From Lysobacteraceae bacterium (lineage in GTDB: Bacteria > Pseudomonadota > Gammaproteobacteria > Xanthomonadales > Rhodanobacteraceae): a stretch of DNA of 49,683 nucleotides. The notes beneath the pieces were generated by a model that was given only the letters and a program-made list of their open reading frames with translations, was not told the origin of the DNA and made no database searches. The stretch covers positions 1 through 49,683 of the forward strand of contig JAGWNA010000016.1 in NCBI GenBank assembly GCA_028871555.1. The letters run 5' to 3'. Below, in pieces: positions 47,035 through 49,683 of the stretch (positions within the stretch are counted from its first letter, which is position 1; each line of letters begins with the position of its first letter). Position numbers and translations under genes: made by a program.

Positions 47035-49683
47035 ATGATGTCCGGAGTCACCATGAGTTCCCCCGCCAAGCACGTCCCCGCCGCCAACGCGCCCGCCGAA
47101 ACCACTCCGCTGCGCTTCGTCACCGCCGCCAGCCTGTTCGACGGCCACGACGCGGCGATCAACATCATGCGGCGGATCATCCAGAGCCAGGGTGCCGAGG
47201 TGATCCACCTGGGCCACAACCGCTCGGTCGAGGACGTGGTGCGCGCCGCGCTGCAGGAAGACGCCGACGCCATCGCGCTCAGTTCCTACCAGGGCGGCCA
47301 CGTCGAGTACTTCAAGTACATGGTCGACATGCTGCGCGAGCGCGGCGCCGGCCACATCCGCGTGTTCGGCGGCGGCGGCGGCACCATCACGCCGCAGGAG
47401 ATCCGCGAGCTGGAAGCCTACGGCGTGGAGCGCATCTACCACCCCAACGACGGCATGAAGCTCGGCCTCACCGAGATGATCGAGGACGTGATGAGCCGGA
47501 CGCGTGCCGCGCGGGAACGGGGAGCGGGGAATCCCGCAAGGGGGCTTTCCGCGGTCGCGGGGGAACAAAAGCCCGTCCAGGCCCTGGTCGATATCGATGA
47601 CGAAATTGCCGTCGGCCGCATGCTCTCCGCGCTCGAGGACGGCGTTTTCTCCGATGCCGAATTGGCGATGCTGCGCAAACAATGGAGCGGAACCGTGCGT
47701 TCCCCGTTCCCCGTTCCCCGTTCCCCGGTTCCCGTCCTCGGCCTCACCGGCACCGGCGGCGCCGGCAAGTCCAGCGTGGTCGACGAGCTGCTGCTGCGCT
47801 TCCTGCATGCCTTCCCCGGAATGCGCATCGCCGTGCTGGCGGTCGACCCCACGCGTCGCCGCTCCGGCGGTGCGCTGCTGGGCGACCGCATCCGCATGAA
47901 TGCGCTGCGCAGCCACCGCGTCTACATGCGCTCGATGGCCACCCGCCGCCAGCACGCCGCCACCAGCATCGTGCTGCACGACTGCATCGACTTCCTGAAG
48001 AGCCAGCCCTACGACCTGGTGATCGTGGAGACCGCCGGCATCGGCCAGAGCGATTCGGAGATCGTCGACCTGGTCGACTTCCCGGTCTACGTGATGACCA
48101 GCGACTACGGCGCGGCCAGCCAGCTGGAGAAGATCGACATGATCGACTTCGCCGAGCTGGTCATTCTCAACAAGTTCGACAAGCGCGGCGCCGAAGACGC
48201 CCTGCGCGACGTGCGCAAGCAGTGGAAGCGCAACCGCACCGCGTTCAACGTCAAGGACGAGGACGTGCCGGCGTACCCCACCATCGCCAGCCAGTTCAAC
48301 GACCCGGGCATCACCTGGATGTTCGCCAACCTGTGCCGGCTGATGAGGGAAAAGCTGCACCTCGGCGCCGACCCTGTAGGAGCGCACCCTGTGCGCGATC
48401 CCGCCGCCTCGGATGCCACGGATCGGCCCATCGCCCACAAGGTGGGCTCCTGCAACAGCAAATGCGACTGGCAGCCCCGGCTCGACATCACCGAAAAATC
48501 CCCGCGCGCCACCGTGCTGATCCCCGGCAGCCGCGTGCGCTACCTGGCCGAGATCGCCGAGCAGGGCCGCAGCATCAACCGCAGCATCGAGGCCCAGGCC
48601 GAGTTCGCCAGCAAGGCGCAGCACTACTACGAGTCGCTGAAGGAACTGGGCGACGACAAGCTGCCGCGCCCGCTGGAGCTGTACCGTCAGGCCGACCTGC
48701 AGGAAGAGGGCGACCGCTCGATCGCCACCCTGCGCCAGCGCTACAACGCCGCACTGAAGGAACTCAGCCACGAGGCGATCCAGCAGCTGCGCGACTGGCC
48801 GGCGCTGTTCCAATCCGTCACCGACGACGTCAACCAGTACAAGGTGCGCGACAAGGTCATCAAGGTCGAGAACTACCGCGAGTCGCTCAGCCACCAGAAG
48901 ATCCCGAAAGTCGCGCCGCCCAAGACCAAGGACTGGGGCGACCTGCTCACCTTCCTCGGCAAGGAGAACCTGCCCGGCCACTACCCGTACACCGGCGGCG
49001 TCTACCCGTACCGCCGCTCAGGCGAAGACCCCACCCGCATGTTCGCCGGCGAAGGCACGCCCGAGCGCACCAACCGCCGCTTCCACTACCTCAGCCAGGG
49101 CGGCGCCGCCACGCGGCTGTCCACCGCGTTCGACTCGGTCACCCTGTACGGTGAAGACCCGGCGCCGCGGCCGGACATCTACGGCAAGATCGGCAACTCC
49201 GGCGTCAACATCGCCACCCTGGACGACATGAAGAAGCTGTACTCCGGCTTCGACCTGAGCGCGCCGACCACCTCCGTCTCCATGACCATCAACGGCCCGG
49301 CGCCGATGATCCTGGCGATGTTCATGAACACCGCGATCGACCAGAACGTGGAGAAGTACCTGCGCGAGGACGACGCCCGCTGGGCCGAAGCGCAGAAAAA
49401 GATCGACAAACTCTACGAAGGCCGCGAGCGTCCGCAATACCTGGGCGAACTGCCCAAGGGCAACGACGGCCTTGGCTTAGGGCTACTCGGCGTCTGCGGC
49501 GACGACCTGGTCGATGCCGAGACCTATGCGCGGATCAAGGCCGACACCCTCACCAAGGTGCGCGGCACCGTGCAGGCCGACATCTTCAAGGAGGACCAGG
49601 CGCAGAACACCTGCATCTTCTCCACCGAATTCGCGCTGCGCATGATGGGCGACATCCAGCAGTACTTCGTCGACCACAAGGTG
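47035..49683 (+). CDS. icmF: Fused isobutyryl-CoA mutase IcmF (3' end missing)
   Basis: 883 codons open to the window edge; family members are about 1,090 residues, so roughly 200 are missing. Domain order: B12-binding (about 25-155; SLFDGHDAAINIMRRI with the cobalt-ligating His, VIHLGHNRSVEDVV), MeaB-like G-protein chaperone (about 237-440; Walker A GLTGTGGAGKSS, ETAGIGQSDSE, NKFD) and mutase domain (from about 490; YLAEIAEQGRSIN, PGHYPYTGGVYPYR, GEGTPERTNRRFHYLSQ, in part). It interconverts isobutyryl- and n-butyryl-CoA using adenosylcobalamin. AGGGG lies 9 bases before ATG 47035. Both interdomain linkers contain repeat-derived sequence (residues about 160-234 and 448-474). Confidence 0.95.
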   Translation, partial: MMSGVTMSSPAKHVPAANAPAETTPLRFVTAASLFDGHDAAINIMRRIIQSQGAEVIHLGHNRSVEDVVRAALQEDADAIALSSYQGGHVEYFKYMVDMLRERGAGHIRVFGGGGGTITPQEIRELEAYGVERIYHPNDGMKLGLTEMIEDVMSRTRAARERGAGNPARGLSAVAGEQKPVQALVDIDDEIAVGRMLSALEDGVFSDAELAMLRKQWSGTVRSPFPVPRSPVPVLGLTGTGGAGKSSVVDELLLRFLHAFPGMRIAVLAVDPTRRRSGGALLGDRIRMNALRSHRVYMRSMATRRQHAATSIVLHDCIDFLKSQPYDLVIVETAGIGQSDSEIVDLVDFPVYVMTSDYGAASQLEKIDMIDFAELVILNKFDKRGAEDALRDVRKQWKRNRTAFNVKDEDVPAYPTIASQFNDPGITWMFANLCRLMREKLHLGADPVGAHPVRDPAASDATDRPIAHKVGSCNSKCDWQPRLDITEKSPRATVLIPGSRVRYLAEIAEQGRSINRSIEAQAEFASKAQHYYESLKELGDDKLPRPLELYRQADLQEEGDRSIATLRQRYNAALKELSHEAIQQLRDWPALFQSVTDDVNQYKVRDKVIKVENYRESLSHQKIPKVAPPKTKDWGDLLTFLGKENLPGHYPYTGGVYPYRRSGEDPTRMFAGEGTPERTNRRFHYLSQGGAATRLSTAFDSVTLYGEDPAPRPDIYGKIGNSGVNIATLDDMKKLYSGFDLSAPTTSVSMTINGPAPMILAMFMNTAIDQNVEKYLREDDARWAEAQKKIDKLYEGRERPQYLGELPKGNDGLGLGLLGVCGDDLVDAETYARIKADTLTKVRGTVQADIFKEDQAQNTCIFSTEFALRMMGDIQQYFVDHKV
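47513..47734. repeat. GTTCCCC-family inverted repeat inside icmF
   Basis: GGGAACGGGGAGCGGGGAAT (47513-47532) pairs with the GTTCCCC run at 47699-47734. Both are translated in frame: the left as RERGAGNP, the right as RSPFPVPRSPVP. The pair flanks about 165 bp of linker coding for LVDIDDEIAVGRMLSALEDG-like sequence. Confidence 0.75.
48375..48454. repeat. REP pair translated inside icmF
   Basis: The left arm TGTAGGAGCGCACCCTGTGC (48375-48400) and right arm ATCGCCCACAAGGTGGGCTC (48430-48454) have opposite orientation and pair imperfectly. They read in frame as PVGAHPVRDP and IAHKVGSCN between the G domain and the mutase domain. Confidence 0.88.

Noticed and set aside
47011..48981. A 656-codon minus-strand frame opposite icmF
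   Set aside because: The plus frame encodes unmistakable B12-binding, G-protein and mutase motifs; the minus frame has none.

Overview
The window is about 49.7 kb of high-GC DNA that looks chromosomal. Gene content, gene order and repeats point to a gammaproteobacterium of the order Xanthomonadales, most like the Rhodanobacter/Dyella group. The evidence is the pcnB-folK-panBCD, queG/nnr-tsaE-amiC-mutL, rplU-rpmA-obgE and bamC-dapA/gcvR-bcp neighbourhoods, several apparently leaderless promoters, a fused isobutyryl-CoA mutase, and dense REP-type repeats with the GTAGGAGCGCACCCTG arm. This placement is inferred from recognition, not from a search. I saw no insertion sequence, prophage, CRISPR array or integrase.

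Layout. 1-6.3 kb: 5' end of an acetoacetyl-CoA reductase-like gene, gluQ, htpG with a candidate heat-shock promoter, an LpxO-like lipid A hydroxylase and a PIN-PhoH ATPase. 6.4-9.8 kb: bcp and gcvR diverging from dapA-bamC, then a 7Fe-type ferredoxin. 10-14.3 kb: tRNA-Glu(CTC), then pcnB-folK and panB-panC-panD (RNA tailing, folate and pantothenate). 14.3-21 kb: queG diverging from nnr-tsaE-amiC-mutL (tRNA modification, nucleotide repair, envelope, mismatch repair). 21-30 kb: DUF1684 protein, two crotonases, an FKBP prolyl isomerase, a DUF1289-Nudix fusion, a mercaptopyruvate sulfurtransferase, and uvrA overlapping a thioesterase gene. 30-32 kb: rplU-rpmA-obgE. 32-49.7 kb: genes of branched-chain amino acid and acyl-CoA catabolism (methylcrotonyl-CoA carboxylase beta, thiolase, isovaleryl-CoA dehydrogenase, leucine dehydrogenase, IcmF) interleaved with envelope genes (two paralogous small lipoproteins, a lipidated subtilisin autotransporter, a FUSC membrane protein, an M48 lipoprotein protease, an alpha/beta hydrolase).

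The most interesting material is in the repeats and promoters. Perfect inverted repeats with 30-40 bp arms fill the gaps between three convergent gene pairs. A related REP pair lies in frame inside icmF, and a second repeat family (GTTCCCC) lies in frame in another linker of the same gene. Three exact 51-bp tandem repeats precede the autotransporter. Three 96-bp tandem repeats, each carrying a copy of the end of the isovaleryl-CoA dehydrogenase gene, follow it. queG and nnr appear to be fired by one near-symmetric bidirectional promoter with both start codons at the predicted transcription starts. A perfect 13-bp-arm palindrome overlaps the -35 box of the rplU promoter.
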